Source: Notamacropus eugenii (taxonomy: Eukaryota > Chordata > Mammalia > Diprotodontia > Macropodidae). Taken from it: a stretch of DNA of 64,000 bases. The notes beneath the pieces are model-generated. The model did no database searches, had not been told where the DNA came from, and saw nothing but the letters and a program-made list of their open reading frames with translations. Numbering within the stretch: the first letter of the stretch is position 1; every line of letters begins with the position of its first letter. Positions 1 to 11,682 of the stretch are shown piece by piece. The position numbers were made by a program, and so were the translations under genes. The stretch is taken from NCBI RefSeq assembly GCF_028372415.1, contig NC_092879.1:93582741-93646740 (forward strand). Reading direction: 5' to 3'.

Positions 1-50
1 TGGCACTGAGTAGGCATTTAATAAAGGTCTGTATGAATGAATTGAATTGA
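1..50 (+). repeat. L2/MIR-type 3' end fragment
   Basis: The phrase 'gcactgagtaggcatttaataaa' style ending is the common 3' terminus of L2/MIR elements, followed by a GAATT-rich tail. The element is cut by the window edge. Confidence 0.55.
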
Positions 51-469
51 ATATTGGCATAGTCGGTAGGCTGGAGCCAAATCGAGGAACAGATAGGAAG
101 GCTTTGAAAGTTGCTCTCTTTAAAAATCAGAATCACAGAAGGAGACTCTCAGAACCTTAAAATTGGGTGGGAGCTAAGAAGATGTACCTAAAGAAGAATT
201 CTCATTGGGAAACAATGTGACAAAAGTTGTACTCCAGGGAAATTCCTCTGGCAGTGGTGTGAAGGCTGGCTTCTTGGGGGAGAGACTGATGTCAAGTTGG
301 CCACTAGGAGACTTTTGAAGACTAGGGTAGGTGGCAGCATTGGGAATGGAAAAGTGGCTGATAGGAAAAACATTTTGAAGGGAAAATGGACAAATCTTCA
401 TAGAGATTAGGGACTGGCTCTGTGTTTTTACTGCTCTGGGTTCCCAGATGAAGAAACTCCTTCTACCAA
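51..469. other. No recognised feature
   Basis: Unique-looking sequence. The open frames here are short and have no recognisable protein motif. Confidence 0.5.
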
Positions 470-645
470 TTCTTATTGGTACCTTATCTGCGGTTTAGAG
501 TCTCAGAGAATTGCTTAGAGCACTGAGAGATTAAGCAACTTGTCCAGGGCCACAGAACCAATGTGTATCCCAGGGAGGACTTGAACTTGGGTCCTACTAG
601 CTTCAAGGCCAGCTCTCTATTCACTGTGCTACAGCTGCTTTTCAA
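470..645 (-). repeat. MIR-type SINE, antisense
   Basis: Reads as the complement of a MIR: 'cagggccacagaacc', then 'ggacttgaacttgggtcct', then 'tattcactgtgctacagctgc'. That order is the reverse of the MIR tRNA-like head and core. Confidence 0.7.
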
Positions 646-649
646 GGGC

Positions 650-1000
650 TTCATGACTGACTAAAGGCTAAGGATGAAGGAGAGGAGTGAGTCAGAGGTG
701 ACTTTAGACTTTGGAGTCTGTTGGTGTCATTGACAGAGAGACAAGGAAAGATTTGGGGAACACAGTTCAGTATTTGAGGTGATGGTAGGGCATCCAAGTG
801 AAAATAACTAGGAGACACTTGGTGATGCAGAGATACAGGATGGGAGCTCACAAGGGAGGTCACAACTGGAGCTCTAGATGTGCGTGTCATCAACTACAGT
901 TACACATGACAGCTGGAGCCTTGAGAACAGATGCTTTCTCTGAGAGAGCAAATGGAATGAGAAAAGAGTCATGAGTGGAGCTTTGGGGAATGGCCAAAGG
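650..1000 (-). mobile_element. L2 LINE remnant, antisense
   Basis: Purine-rich text such as 'gcatccaagtgaaaataactaggagac' and 'gatgggagctcac' matches the antisense of the L2 reverse-transcriptase region, which is repeated more clearly at 31.4 and 52.5 kb. It is heavily decayed and no frame is preserved. Confidence 0.5.
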
Positions 1001-2610
1001 TCAGAGGTGGGAGGGGAGCAAACAGCTAAAGAGAAGTTGGAGGGGTAGCAGAAGAACCCAGGACAGTGTAGTGGTGTGGCAGCCAAGGGAAGAGAGAATT
1101 GGGAGAAGTAGGTAGGCCATACCACTTACTGGAGGCCCAGGAAGGGCAGTGACTTGGCCTGGGATGGCCAAGGTCTTATAGACATTTCCCCAGTCATACA
1201 GGATTGATGAAAAATTTAATTAAGAAGAATGTGTGTATGGCATGGGAGCATCTTCATTTGCCAGAAGAAAGCCCATTCCTGTGTCAGACTCTGGAGGGGC
1301 CATCCATGCTGGCAGTTTTTGCTCTTTTCAAAAAACATTTCTAACTGAGCATCCCAGTTATGTCATGTTCTTGACTAGAATTTGAGCCCCTCATTCCCTG
1401 TGAGAGCAAAACAGTGAGATCTTTTTTTTTGTATTGCACTCAGACCAAACCAGAGTCAGGTTTTCTTAAATTAATGTCAGAAGCCTGGACTCCTTAGGAA
1501 AAATGGCCCCAGTCCCTTGGATTCAAACCTGGTGGCCGTTACCAGGAATGCTGGACTTCAGCCTAACTGCCAGGAGGTTCACCCTGGATTCTCTAAGTTG
1601 ACATGGCTACTCGTTCATTTTAGGTGCTAATTTTTAAAAATCCCTTCCTTAAGCCTCATAAAGAAACTAGAAAAATGGAAAAGTATTTCAAAAGGATCAT
1701 CCAATCAGCCACAAAGACAACCACAAGCCCCGGTTCTTTGCCCTGTTTGAGGCTTCTCTCTCTTTTCCTTCCTTGTTCTCTCACTGGGCTTAAATGCTCT
1801 TCCTTCCCTTCCAGCCCTGCCCTCCCCTCCCCCTCAGCCCTGCCCTCCCCTCCCCGCTTCTTGGCTAGGGGCTGCATTCTTGTGTGGTGCTTGCATTGTT
1901 TCAACAGTGGCCTCCATGTTGAGCAGTACTTGCTTCCTCATTTTATCTGACAACTTACCTTCTCAACATTTACGCTCCACTGACTTCATTGCTGTCTGCT
2001 GAACAAAGTGAGGTCTCTCCTTCCACTTGGCCGGTTGGCATTCTGCCCAGTCTGCTTCAGGACAACTTTCAGAATTTCGACCTAATTTCGCCTGCCTTTG
2101 TAGTGATGTTGAAGAGGCGTGTCCTCAAATTCATACGGGAATTCTGCTTGCCATCTTGAAACAAGATGGTGCCTGAATTTTCAAGTGGGTCAACCTCCAC
2201 TTTTAAGAAAAATTCATTCAACTTCATTATTTTTATTTAATGGAATCTTCATCAAGGATGTATGTAAACCATAGACCATATCTCTAGGTACTAATGTGCA
2301 TGAATATATCACATGATCCTGGTCCATGTGAATCTTATGTATATAACCTCTATGAGCCCATGGCCCAGTGGAAGCCAGGATGGACATGTATGCATATCAG
2401 TGGAGGTAGGTGGGGACCCTGGGTGCCAACAATAAAAGGATCAGAGATCTCAGAAGGTACTTTGAATCACATAGTTTTTCTCCTGGCAAGTCAGCTCTCC
2501 GATCTAGTGTGGACCCCTGGTCCTTGCTTTGGCAAGTAGCCTCCCTGCTCATCTCAACTTCCTGAATCACTGTGCACCAAAGATACTCCCAGACCAACCT
2601 GGCTAGTTTT
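1001..2610. other. Mostly unrecognised sequence with one short tandem duplication
   Basis: No gene or clear interspersed repeat is seen. A 23-bp C-rich unit starting 'cagccctgccctcccc' occurs twice in tandem at 1,812-1,855. The open frame covering it on the + strand is pyrimidine-rich and not convincing as protein. Confidence 0.5.
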
Positions 2611-2670
2611 TTCCTTTACACTTAGCACAGTACCTGGCACACAGAGAGAACTTTTCATTTATTCGAGTTT
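2611..2670 (+). repeat. L2/MIR-type 3' end fragment
   Basis: 'cttagcacagtacctggcac' followed by an A/T-rich tail is the diagnostic 3' end shared by L2 and MIR. Confidence 0.6.
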
Positions 2671-2913
2671 TTTCCAATTCAGATATTGGTCTTGTGCCCC
2701 AGTGGGGGCCCCGCTTCCCATCTCCTCTTGCTTTCAGTGGGGGTGAAAGCTTACCTAATGACTGCCATGTGTTGCGGTCCAAACATGCCATTGCCTTTGT
2801 CTTAGATGTGCCTATGGCATGAAAGGCCAGGGTTACCTTCTAATGGTTTATCATCTATTGATTTGCCATTCTACCTGGAGACCTGGACCATATACCCTGT
2901 TGGACAGCATTGT

Positions 2914-2938
2914 GAGTACTCCCAATTTGGGAGTACTC
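2914..2938. repeat. 25-bp near-perfect palindrome
   Basis: Two 12-bp arms, gagtactcccaa and its exact complement, are separated by one T. It sits directly before an antisense L2. Confidence 0.85.
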
Positions 2939-2944
2939 CGGGTC

Positions 2945-3408
2945 AGTCTATCAATAGGTTTGCTATGTAGCAGGCACTGTGCCAAGTGCTGGGGATACAA
3001 AGGCAGAACAAAATCAGTTCCTGCCTTTTAGGAGCTCATGATCTAATAGGGGAGACAGCATGCAAATCACCATGTGCATACAAGATACATCCTGAGAAGT
3101 AACATCTAAGGAAAGGCACCAGGAGCTGGTGGTATGAGAGAGGACCTGAAAGGCCACCTGGACAGGGTGGGATTTGAGCGTAATTTTGAAGGAAGCCAGG
3201 GAAGCCAGGAGGGAGAGGTAGAAAAGAAAAGACAGCTTTGCAGACATGGAGGATAGCCAATGAAAATGCAGAGTTGAAAGATGAAGTGTCTTTTGTTAGG
3301 AATAGCTAAGAGTCCAATGGGGCTAACTCATCAAGCACATGGACCGGTATAAAGTGTAGGAAGGGGTTGGCTTTAAGGGTCACACAGAGGAGTGGATGTC
3401 TGATGGTT
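2945..3408 (-). mobile_element. L2 LINE 3' portion, antisense
   Basis: Begins with 'caggcactgtgccaagtgct', the complement of the L2 3' end. It continues through 'aggagctcatgatctaat' and 'gaaggaagccagggaagcc', in the expected antisense order. It is cut at its right end by a different repeat near 3,409. Confidence 0.8.
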
Positions 3409-3690
3409 GGCTGGGTGGTTGCTGTCCTTCATCTTTGAAGAGGAGCAAAATGACATCACCACAATAAAGTGTAGTTTCAACGTGTCCGACTGTGGCTGAT
3501 CAGACCAATACGAGCTCGGAATGCTCTATCACAGGTTGGGCACCGATAGTCCGTGTGAATATTTGGGGTGGATAGCCCATATTTTTGCATCCTGCGTTTA
3601 CTTTGCGCTGTCTCAATTCTGCTTTGCTCAAAGAGCACAGCACCCTTTCTGATGTGGGCACGCAGTCAGGCAGGAGCTAAGCTTCATCTC
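3409..3690 (-). repeat. Diverged interspersed repeat, possibly related to the 44.3/57.5 kb family
   Basis: The start 'gctgtccttcatctttgaagagg...atgacatca' resembles the tail-proximal end of the repeats at 44.3, 45.0 and 58.1 kb. The remainder, with several CpGs, does not match those copies. The family name is unknown to me. Confidence 0.4.
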
Positions 3691-4660
3691 CTTTTAGTGC
3701 CCTCAGGGCCCAGAATGGTGCTCTGCACAGAATCAATGATTGGAAAGTACCTCTTGTTTTTGTTCTGATTGGCTAATGGGAAATATACCTATATGTACCT
3801 CTCCTCGCCTTTTGTTTGCTCCTAGTTCTCTCATTAATGGAGCCTGTGCTGTCTCCCTGCACTAGGTTCCAGCTCTTTACCCCTGAAACAGGAGGGAGAG
3901 GAGAGAAGGGGCCAACTGAGGATACAGCTGAACTCTGCTCGAGCATACTAACTGGGGTTAATCACACCTTTACTGCTGTGATAATGATCACTTGTACAAA
4001 AGGAGTCACTTGAGAAGGAAATGCTGAGCCTAGAGGAGTATTAAAAGATATTACACAGTCATTTATTTCAGCTGATGCCAGTTGTGAAAGCACTGTAGAA
4101 TGTCTGCTCTGAGCAAGCATAAATTGGGCTGAAGAGCCAGGCAACGAATGGAACCTTCTTTCTAGAGTCCAAGGCAGCAGCCCAATGTACCCCTGGCGTT
4201 TGGGCTGGGATTTCTCGGGGGACAGATGTTATTTTGTTCGCCGTTAGGTATTACTGCTAGAGAAATTGATATTAGTATGGTTAATGGGACCTTAGCTTGA
4301 CCAGGCCTTCATGGCCTTTGTCCCACCATCCTTGTATTTTAGCCATTGTGGGCTGTCTGGGATGTGAATTTAGGTCAGTCAGATGGTGCGTTGGATGACT
4401 TGGCTGGTGATGCTTAAGCCGCTTGAGTCTTTAGTTTCTGTTGGACTTTTTCCTGGTGGCCTGACATTAGTCAATGACTAAACATTCCTATAAGAGGCTT
4501 GCTCTTCTCCTTGACATTTCTTAGACTAATTATCTGCTTGCCCCAACCGCTGATGTTTCAAACAGTGATTTTCCAAATGTTCAATTGCCTTCACCATGTT
4601 CAGTGGGAAATTTGGATTTCTTGGGTGTTAAATACTATGCATATACTTTCAGGATCTAGG
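3691..4660. other. No recognised feature
   Basis: No motif-bearing open frame, RNA gene or clear repeat is seen here. Confidence 0.5.
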
Positions 4661-4855
4661 CATTCTTCAGCAAGGGGTACTGCTAGTAGGAGAACTCCCT
4701 TCTATCAACTCGATGACATCCCCTGGTGTAGGACTTCCTCGTTAAATTCTAGGGATTTGCCTGGGGCATGTAGAGGTGAGTCCCGAAGTGGGATTTGAAC
4801 CTAAGTTGGGGGGAAGCCAAAGCTAACACTATAACTACTGGAGTAATGTGTCTCT
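4661..4855 (-). repeat. MIR-type SINE remnant, antisense
   Basis: Weak match, mainly 'agtgggatttgaacctaagt' and 'actataactactggagtaatg', at the position of an antisense MIR head. Confidence 0.4.
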
Positions 4856-4869
4856 CCATTACGCTACAT

Positions 4870-5130
4870 TTATTGTTGGTAATGTTGAGCCGTTTCAGTT
4901 GTGACTGATTCTTTGTGACCCCTTTTAGGGTTTTCTTGACAAAGATACTGAAGTGGTTTGCCATTTCCTTTGTCAGATGGTTTTACAGATGAGGAAACTG
5001 AGGCAAACAGGGTAAAGTGACTTGCCTAGGGTCACACAGCTAGTAAGTGTCTGAGGTTGAATTTGAACTCAGGTTTTCCTGACTCTGAGTCCTGTATTCT
5101 ATCCACTATACCACGTAGCTTCTCTTCCTA
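4870..5130 (-). repeat. MIR-bodied SINE with RTE-type tail, antisense
   Basis: The left part reads 'gtgactgattctttgtgacc...ggttttcttgacaaagatac', the complement of an RTE-like tail. It then runs into a good antisense MIR core, 'gaggaaactgaggcaaaca' and 'gtcacacagctagtaagtg'. The same fusion occurs at 20.2 and 34.3 kb. Confidence 0.85.
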
Positions 5131-6069
5131 TAAATTTACCATATTAAAATTTGGGTCGGCTGATATTCTAGGCATTTGGTGGACTGACCTTTTTTCTTTG
5201 AAATTCTACAAAGGATCGTCCATCTCCTGTCTTTCCTTCTGACTAGAAGTGTGGTGCTAGAGCTCAGAGTTTGGCAGTTCCAAGACTTTGTTCCAGATCC
5301 AGTCTGGGACACGAACCTCCTTTCTGGGTCCACTCAGAAGAAGTTGCCAAAGCTCTGCATGCCTCAGACGTAGATTTCCTACTAGATCATGTGAGAGTTA
5401 AGGGGAGTAAGCTTCCCCTCCTTAGAATGGTATGTACAGTTACTCTTGGGGTCTGGAGAGTCTGGATTAGGACCTCCTCCCTGCCCCCCATGGAGCCTCC
5501 ATTTATTCCAGAAGAGAATGGGCTTTGCTGCTCTGTCTCATTTAAGCTTCCATTCTCGGCTGCCTTGCAGGGCTACTAGTCTGCCTGAGGCTATTAGGCC
5601 TGTGCAGGTGTCCAACTTCTCCCCTCTGGTGGTTTTTCCCAGAGCTGGTCAGTGAGATGCTAGCCAAGATGGATTCAGTTTGGCCAAGGGGGTGTTCTCA
5701 GTAGGCTGAAGGTACTTCTCTGGCTGGTCCCCTGAGATTTCCTCCTTACAGCTTGTGACCATTCCTCGAGGGTATTGTGATGACCTCCTGCCTGGCCAGT
5801 CCTCTCCTGGTCCTTGATTCCCTACGTGAGCTCACCTTCTTGGCCCTCCCTAGATTTTTGCCCCCTTGGTTTAAAGGCTTCTTATGTTTTGCTTGTCCCC
5901 TTTACCTATCATTCTAGAACCTGTGATGCCTCTAGATCAGAAAAGTTCCAAGTGAAAGTTATGTCCTGCGCCACTTGCCTGAAGCAAATTCACTTGTACC
6001 CCTTTTGCTGAGGGATGATTTTGTTACCTCTTCTTTAAGATCTCATGGGGGTAGTGGGAGGGGTATTTT
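5131..6069. other. No recognised feature
   Basis: A 102-codon open frame on the + strand (5,271-5,579) overlaps another frame and lacks recognisable motifs. I treat it as chance. Confidence 0.5.
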
Positions 6070-6175
6070 GACTTAAGAGTCAGAAGGCATGGTTTGGAAT
6101 CTGGTCTCTAGCACTTCTAACCATGTGACCCTGGCCAAGACGCTGTTAATGCAGGTTATGGTGCACAGGTAGGTG
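6070..6175 (+). repeat. MIR-type SINE fragment
   Basis: 'taagagtcagaaggcatggtt' followed by 'catgtgaccctggccaag' is a sense MIR head and core. Confidence 0.6.
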
Positions 6176-6740
6176 CTCCTACCTGGCTGCTGTGGAGGGG
6201 ATGATGTCTCCAGAGGAAATCTTCCCTCCATCTCACTGCCAGTTCTCAGTAGGCCACAGCCTAGACTAGAGTGATAGGCTGCCCTTCTCCTGGGGTCTTC
6301 TTCTCCTGGGAGGTGCTTTGCTATCCCCCAGGGGCTGAGAAGTGTTGACCAGACTGCTGTGCTGCCCGGCCACTCCTCCAAGCTCCCCTGGTTGATTCAT
6401 CCCTGGGCTCACTCAGAGCACTGGGGTTTTTCCCACTTCGCTTACATCCATTTTCCTATATCAGAAGACTTTGGAAAACTGAGCCATCACAGCAGACATT
6501 TGTGGCCACCAGGAACACAAAGGTCATGGCCCTGTTGTCTTCAAGGTCCCCCACCTGTTCTTTGAGTCTCTGAGTCTTGTGAAACAGCTCAGCTCTTTGA
6601 CTCAGTTGGAATAGATAAAAACAAGGCAAGGTTCCAGCCAACAAAAATGGAAAAATACATACTCTGAAAAATCCCCAACCTTTTCATTTTAGGAAAACAG
6701 TCTGAAAAGTCATCTTAAAAAGCAGTGCCACAAGAGACAG
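6176..6740. other. No recognised feature
   Basis: No gene or repeat recognised. Confidence 0.45.
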
Positions 6741-6885
6741 AGTCACAAATACATTGCTGGTGAAGTTGTGAATTGACCTAGTTGTTCTGGAAAATAAGGT
6801 GGAATTATGTGGAAAAAAAGGACTAATCTATTCCCCTCCCACCACACTTTGGACCCAGCAACGACTGGGAATATGGCCTAGGAGG
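6741..6885 (+). mobile_element. L1 ORF2 3' remnant
   Basis: 'gtgaagttgtgaattgacc...gttctggaaaataaggtggaattatg' followed by 'tttggacccagcaacgactgg' matches the L1 ORF2 stretch that encodes the conserved FDPAI region. The same stretch is visible antisense at 10.7 and 18.9 kb. The reading frame is broken. Confidence 0.65.
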
Positions 6886-8102
6886 GCACAGACAGAAAGA
6901 ATACAGAAATCATAGCATTGGTTGGGAATGAGCCAGCTAACTGTGACACAGGAGGCTGGTGCAGAGGGAGAAGTGGGTAGACCCCAGGGGACAGGTGGCA
7001 GGGTCTGTTCCTTGGCCTAAAAGGGGCCTAGTAGAGGCATTCAAGGAGCCAATGGACAATACTCAAAGCAACAGGTCTTTGAATTTGAGGGCAGGGATGC
7101 CAAGGTGACTGGCAGCTGTTGACCTCCTTTTATTTTATTCAAGTCTGCCAAAGTCAAGTGACCTCATGATTCCCTCACAATGGGGCTGGAGCTGATACTT
7201 CTAGAACGGTCCTGGGCAGGGCCTTGTGCTAGGCTGTGGCAGGAGCAGTCTCCCTGATGCTCCAGGGCCCTCCTTGAGGACAGCACCTGGCTCAGTTGAT
7301 TCAATCATGCAGGCTACTTTGAGGATCAGGTCATAAGCAGGGAGACATTGGATCTTTCTAGCTTGGAAAATTCCAAGTCTAGAAGTTCCCAGATATTGAG
7401 GGATGGGATCCCGTAGAAGAAGTCAGCAGAAAGGCAGAGTTGGGCCTTTATCCAGCCTCCTGGATAAAGACTGGGCCAGAACACCCAGAGGGTTTTCTGG
7501 ATGGCAACAAGATAGACGTTGATTACAGTCATGTAAACAAAAACAATTTGCTAAAAGGCAAGGGAATAGTCACATGCCTTATGATGCTCAGTTGCCTTCC
7601 CACATATTTTTGTCTTTTCTGAGAGGTGGGGGCCTAGGGGTGCAGAATGCCACATTTGCAGTCACTTTGGGAATCAGTTTTATTGAACTGCTTTTCCTTG
7701 TTATAAGATGGAGTTGGGGACGGGGAGGAGTATATCAGGAAATGACGATACTGTATAAAAAATGAAAAACTCTAGTAAAACTTTTTTTTTAATGGAAAAG
7801 AGAAAAGACATACTCCCTAGGAATTTCAGTGTCGTTGTAGACCCTCTAAATGAAAACATTGAATAGCCACTCTTCTTGTCTAAAGTCATTCTCCGACATC
7901 TTAAATATAACTAAAACAATGCATTCGCATAGCATTTTATAGATTCATAAAAATATTTTTGTGGATTCCAGCTGCAGCCAAGCTAGAACCAAAAGAATAT
8001 TCCCTTGCTATTTAAGCCGAAAGGTCAATTTGCCAGTTTACCCCAAGAAGAATAAGCTTTAAATAACGAGAAAACCCCGAACACCAATGATCAGAGCTAG
8101 TA
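6886..8102. other. No recognised feature
   Basis: Partly AT-rich after 7.75 kb. The open frames are short and overlap one another. Confidence 0.5.
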
Positions 8103-8150
8103 TGTGTGTGTGTGTGTGTGTGTGTGCATGCGTGTGTGCACGGGTGTGTA
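8103..8150. repeat. (TG)n microsatellite, interrupted
   Basis: Alternating TG with CA and CG interruptions. The Val-Cys-Val-Cys open frame across it is an artefact. Confidence 0.95.
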
Positions 8151-8874
8151 TTTATGTGGGAGCTGTTTACGAGAGAAGCCTCCCTACTTTCAAGGATTTC
8201 AAAGCTCAGGCCCTGGATTTAAAAGAGATGCAGAGTTTGAATATTAATCGTTGTTGGAAGAAACCAATTTGCCTCTCTGGCCATGGGGGTGGGGAGGGGC
8301 AGGGCCGGGGCACAGAGGGTAAATGAGCCCGTTAGACAGGCTCTAAGGCAATGTCATTCATTTATACTTTAGTCATTAGGAATTTGTGATTATTGGGGTG
8401 GGGTATGAGGCTAAACTAACATTTTACGTTATACAGAAAAATGTTATGAAGAAATTGAATAGTGTACTTGACGCCTCAGGGGACAGCCAATGAACTTGTC
8501 TAGCATTTTGGGAAGATCTTGATACTCAGCGTTTGAATATTCATGCGCTGACTTCCTGTATCTACTTAATAAAGCAGGGTCTCTTGTATGCCACTGAATT
8601 ACATGAATAAATGCTACATATTAATGGTACTTAAGTGAAAGTATTGAATTACTGGGTGAAACCACTAAATTACGTCAAAGAAAATTGTTTTTGTCTTTAC
8701 AAGGTCATTCTTCGAATTCATGTTCAAGACTGACCAGGATCACTAGATCCCATCTCGCCTGCCTCCTGTGGCTGTGTTGCCTTAAGAAGGCCACTTAAAA
8801 CTGCTGCTTCCATTTCCTCTCCTCCCCTCTTCCCTCTGTACGGTCTGGCACACAACCTTTTCATTCAACTTTTC
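8151..8874. other. No recognised feature
   Basis: AT-rich sequence with no gene or repeat that I can name. Confidence 0.5.
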
Positions 8875-9002
8875 CCTTCTCTCTCTCCTCTCTGTCTCTG
8901 TCTCTCTCTCTCTGTCTCTGTCTCTCTCTTTGTCTCTCTCCTTTGTCTCTCTCTGTCTCTCTCTCCCCTCTCTCTGTCTCTGTCTGTCTGTCTGTCTCTC
9001 CA
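8875..9002. repeat. (TC)n/(TCTG)n pyrimidine-rich microsatellite
   Basis: Runs of TCTC and TCTGTC abut the 5' edge of the L2 at 9.0 kb. The Arg/Glu-rich open frame on the opposite strand is a by-product. Confidence 0.95.
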
Positions 9003-10016
9003 GTTACTAGTGATTTCTTAGTTACCAAATCTAATGGCCTTTCCTCGATACTCCTCCTCCTCCACATCTCTGTAGCCTTTGACTCTATGGACCATCCTCT
9101 TCTCATTGACACTTTTTCCTTTCTAAATTGTGATGACTATAGTCTCCTGGTTCTCCTCCTACCTCTCTCACTGTTCCTTCCCAATCTCCTTTGTTGGATC
9201 TTCACCCAAGTCATATTCACTAACCACAAGGGTCTCCCAAAGCTCCCTCTTAGGCCTTCTTCCATTTCTTCTCTACATTATTTCACTTGGTGATTTCATC
9301 AGCCCCCTTGGATTCAGTAATCATCTCTATGCAGATGATTCTCAGGTCTATGTATCCAGCCCTAACCTCTCTCCTGCCTTCCAGGCTTGCATCTCCAACT
9401 GCCTATTGAACATTTTGAACAGTATATCCTGTGGACATCTTAAATTCAACATGTTCAGACTGAGCTCATTATCTTTCGCCTCAGATCCAAGGGCACCAGT
9501 CCTTCCAGCAGCCCAGGCTCACAATCTAGGTTTAATTTTTGACTCTATATTCTCTAACTCCGCCCCCCCCCCCACCTGCCCATAGCCAATCCTTTCAGTT
9601 CTAAAGTTGTGACGTCTCTCTCTTCTGATAATGCTCTTATGTTGCCCATATTTGCTGTTATCACATCATGCTGGTACTATTGCAGGTCTTCTGATTGGCT
9701 CCCTTGCCTCAAGTCTCTCTCCACTCCAGTCCATCCTCCACTCAGTTAAAAAAGCAGTCTTTCTCCAACTCAAGTCTAACCATTCCAATCTCCTATGCAA
9801 CAAATTCCTTTGGGTCCTTACTACTTCCAGGATCAAATATGAAATCCTTTGTTTGGTTTTTAAAACCCTTCCCACCTTTCCAGTCTTCTTACACTCAATT
9901 CCCTTATACAAACTTGATGACCCTGTGACACTGGTCACCTTGCTGCTCCTCACAAAGAGATACTCCACTTCCCACCTCCATGCATTTTCTCTGGTTGTCT
10001 CCCATGTCTCTTTTCC
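9003..10016 (+). mobile_element. L2-type LINE, reverse-transcriptase region, frameshifted
   Basis: Sense-strand fragments in shifting frames carry CR1/L2 reverse-transcriptase signatures. They are VAFDSMDHPLL (family: AFDTVDH) near 9,085 and the catalytic-box YADDSQVYVSS near 9,330. Downstream 'RIKYEILCLVFKTLPTF' near 9,830 matches the L2 ORF C-terminus. At least two frame changes are needed, so the element is dead. It is interrupted by the L1 at 10,017 and resumes at 10,796. Confidence 0.88.
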
Positions 10017-10795
10017 TTTTCCTTTTCTTTTTGCCTGTAAGCTGAATGTGCAGGGTTTTTAAAATTAATTTATTTGTTTTCAGTTTTCTATAATCACTTC
10101 CATAAATCTTAGATTTTTACCTCTCCCTCCTTCCCCACTCCCTTCCCCCTCCCTCCCTGAGACAGTGTGCAATCTTATATAGATTCTACAATACATTCTT
10201 ATTAAATACATTTTTACCTTAGTCATGTTGCATGGAAGAATTAAAATGAATGGGAGAAACCATAAAACACAACAAAACATAACAAGAGAAAATGATCTGT
10301 TTCATTCTGCCATCCAATTCCATAGTTCTTTCTCTGCATGTAGAAGGCATTTTGCCTCGAGTCCATTGAGAATTTTTTTATGTCCTTGCATTGCTGTGAA
10401 GGGCTAAGTCTACCAGAAAAATTCCTCGCACACTGTGGTTGTTGCTGTGTACAAGGTTCTCCTGTTTCTGCTCCTTTCGCTCAGCATCAGTGCATGTAAG
10501 TCTTTCCAGGCCTCTCTGAAGTCTTCCTGTTCATCGTTTCTTATAGCACAACAGTATTCCATTATATTCATACACCACAATTTATTCAGCCATTCCCCAA
10601 TGGATGGGCATCCCCTTGATATCCAGTTCTTGGCCACCACAAAGAGAGCTGCTATAAATGTTTTTGTACATGTGGGACTCTTTCCCATTTTTATGATCTC
10701 TTGGGGATACAGTCCTAGAAGTGCTATTGCTGGGTCAAAGGGTATGCACATTTTTGTAGCCCTTTGAGCATAGTTCCAAATTGCTCTCCAAAATT
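10017..10795 (-). mobile_element. L1 LINE 3' fragment nested in L2
   Basis: On the minus strand an open frame carries the L1 ORF2 C-terminus: IPFDPAIALLGLYPQE, TCTKTFIAALFVVAK and MEYCCAIRNDE in that order, ending at 10,410. The remainder, down to about 10,050, is 3'UTR and a degenerate A-rich tail. It is 5'-truncated. Flanking 'ccatgtctcttttcc' (10,002-10,016) and 'ccatgactctttcc' (10,796-10,809) look like a decayed target-site duplication. Confidence 0.92.
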
Positions 10796-11105
10796 CCATG
10801 ACTCTTTCCAATCTTCTTTCTGCTTCCTGGCTTCCTTCAAGTTTTAGCTAAAAGTCCACTTTCTGTACAAAGTCTTTCCCATTCTTCTGTAATAATAGCC
10901 TCCCCTCTGAGATCATTTCCAAGCTCTTCTGTCTATATCTTGTCTGTACATAGTTATTTGTACATTGTCTCCCTGTTGGATTGTCGTCTCCATCGAATTG
11001 TGAGCTACTTGAGGACAGACACTGATTTTCCTTCCTTTGTATCCCCAGTGTTTAGCACAGTACCTGGAACATAGTAGACACTTAATAAATGCTAGTTGAT
11101 TTGAC
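10796..11105 (+). mobile_element. L2 LINE 3' end, continuation after the L1 insertion
   Basis: 'ctggcttccttcaagttttagc' continues the L2 broken at 10,016. It runs to the typical 3' end 'cagtgtttagcacagtacctgg' and 'cttaataaatgctagttgat'. Confidence 0.92.
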
Positions 11106-11504
11106 TAAATGAAGATGTTAGTATCTAATACCTTAACTCAATGGATTCTTGCTCCATCATTCTCTTCTCTTTATTCTTTATGACCTCTTACTCTTGGTTA
11201 GGCTGTTATTACGTTTCCCCTAGACTATTGCTTTAGCATCCTAATTGATTCTCTTGGTATAAGGTGAGGTTCATTGATTTACCCAACCCCAAGCCACTTA
11301 AAATGATAAGATGACCACTAGATCTGACTCCTAAGCCTTAGACTAAGGATGAAAGTCTTTGAAAGCCATTGATGGAGTAAAATGAGGCCAAAAAAGAAGT
11401 CTGTTCCACATGGCCAAGGGATTTCCCTATTTTTCTGTCACAGCGAGACCCTCACTCCCCACTCCAGACCCCACCCCCTGCCGCCAGCTTCTCCATTTGA
11501 CTTG
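11106..11504 (+). repeat. Possible L2 internal fragment
   Basis: 'ctagactattgctttagcatcctaattg' at about 11,220 resembles the L2 sense sequence upstream of the ORF C-terminus. The rest of the interval is not recognised. Confidence 0.45.
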
Positions 11505-11682
11505 TCGCCCCTATTTGAATGTCAGCTCCTTGAGAGCAGTGACTGTCTGACTTTTCTGTTGCATCCCCAATACTTAGCACAGTATTTTACATATAGTAAG
11601 GGATTAATAAATGCTTCATTCATTCATTCATTCACTCATTCATTAATTTGTTCATTGGTTTATTCATTTATTCATTTGGGGA
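11505..11682 (+). mobile_element. L2 3' end with (ATTC)n tail expansion
   Basis: 'gaatgtcagctccttgagagcag' to 'cttagcacagtattttac' and 'aataaatgc' is the L2 3'UTR. An ATTC-type microsatellite from 11,616 follows it. Confidence 0.85.
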
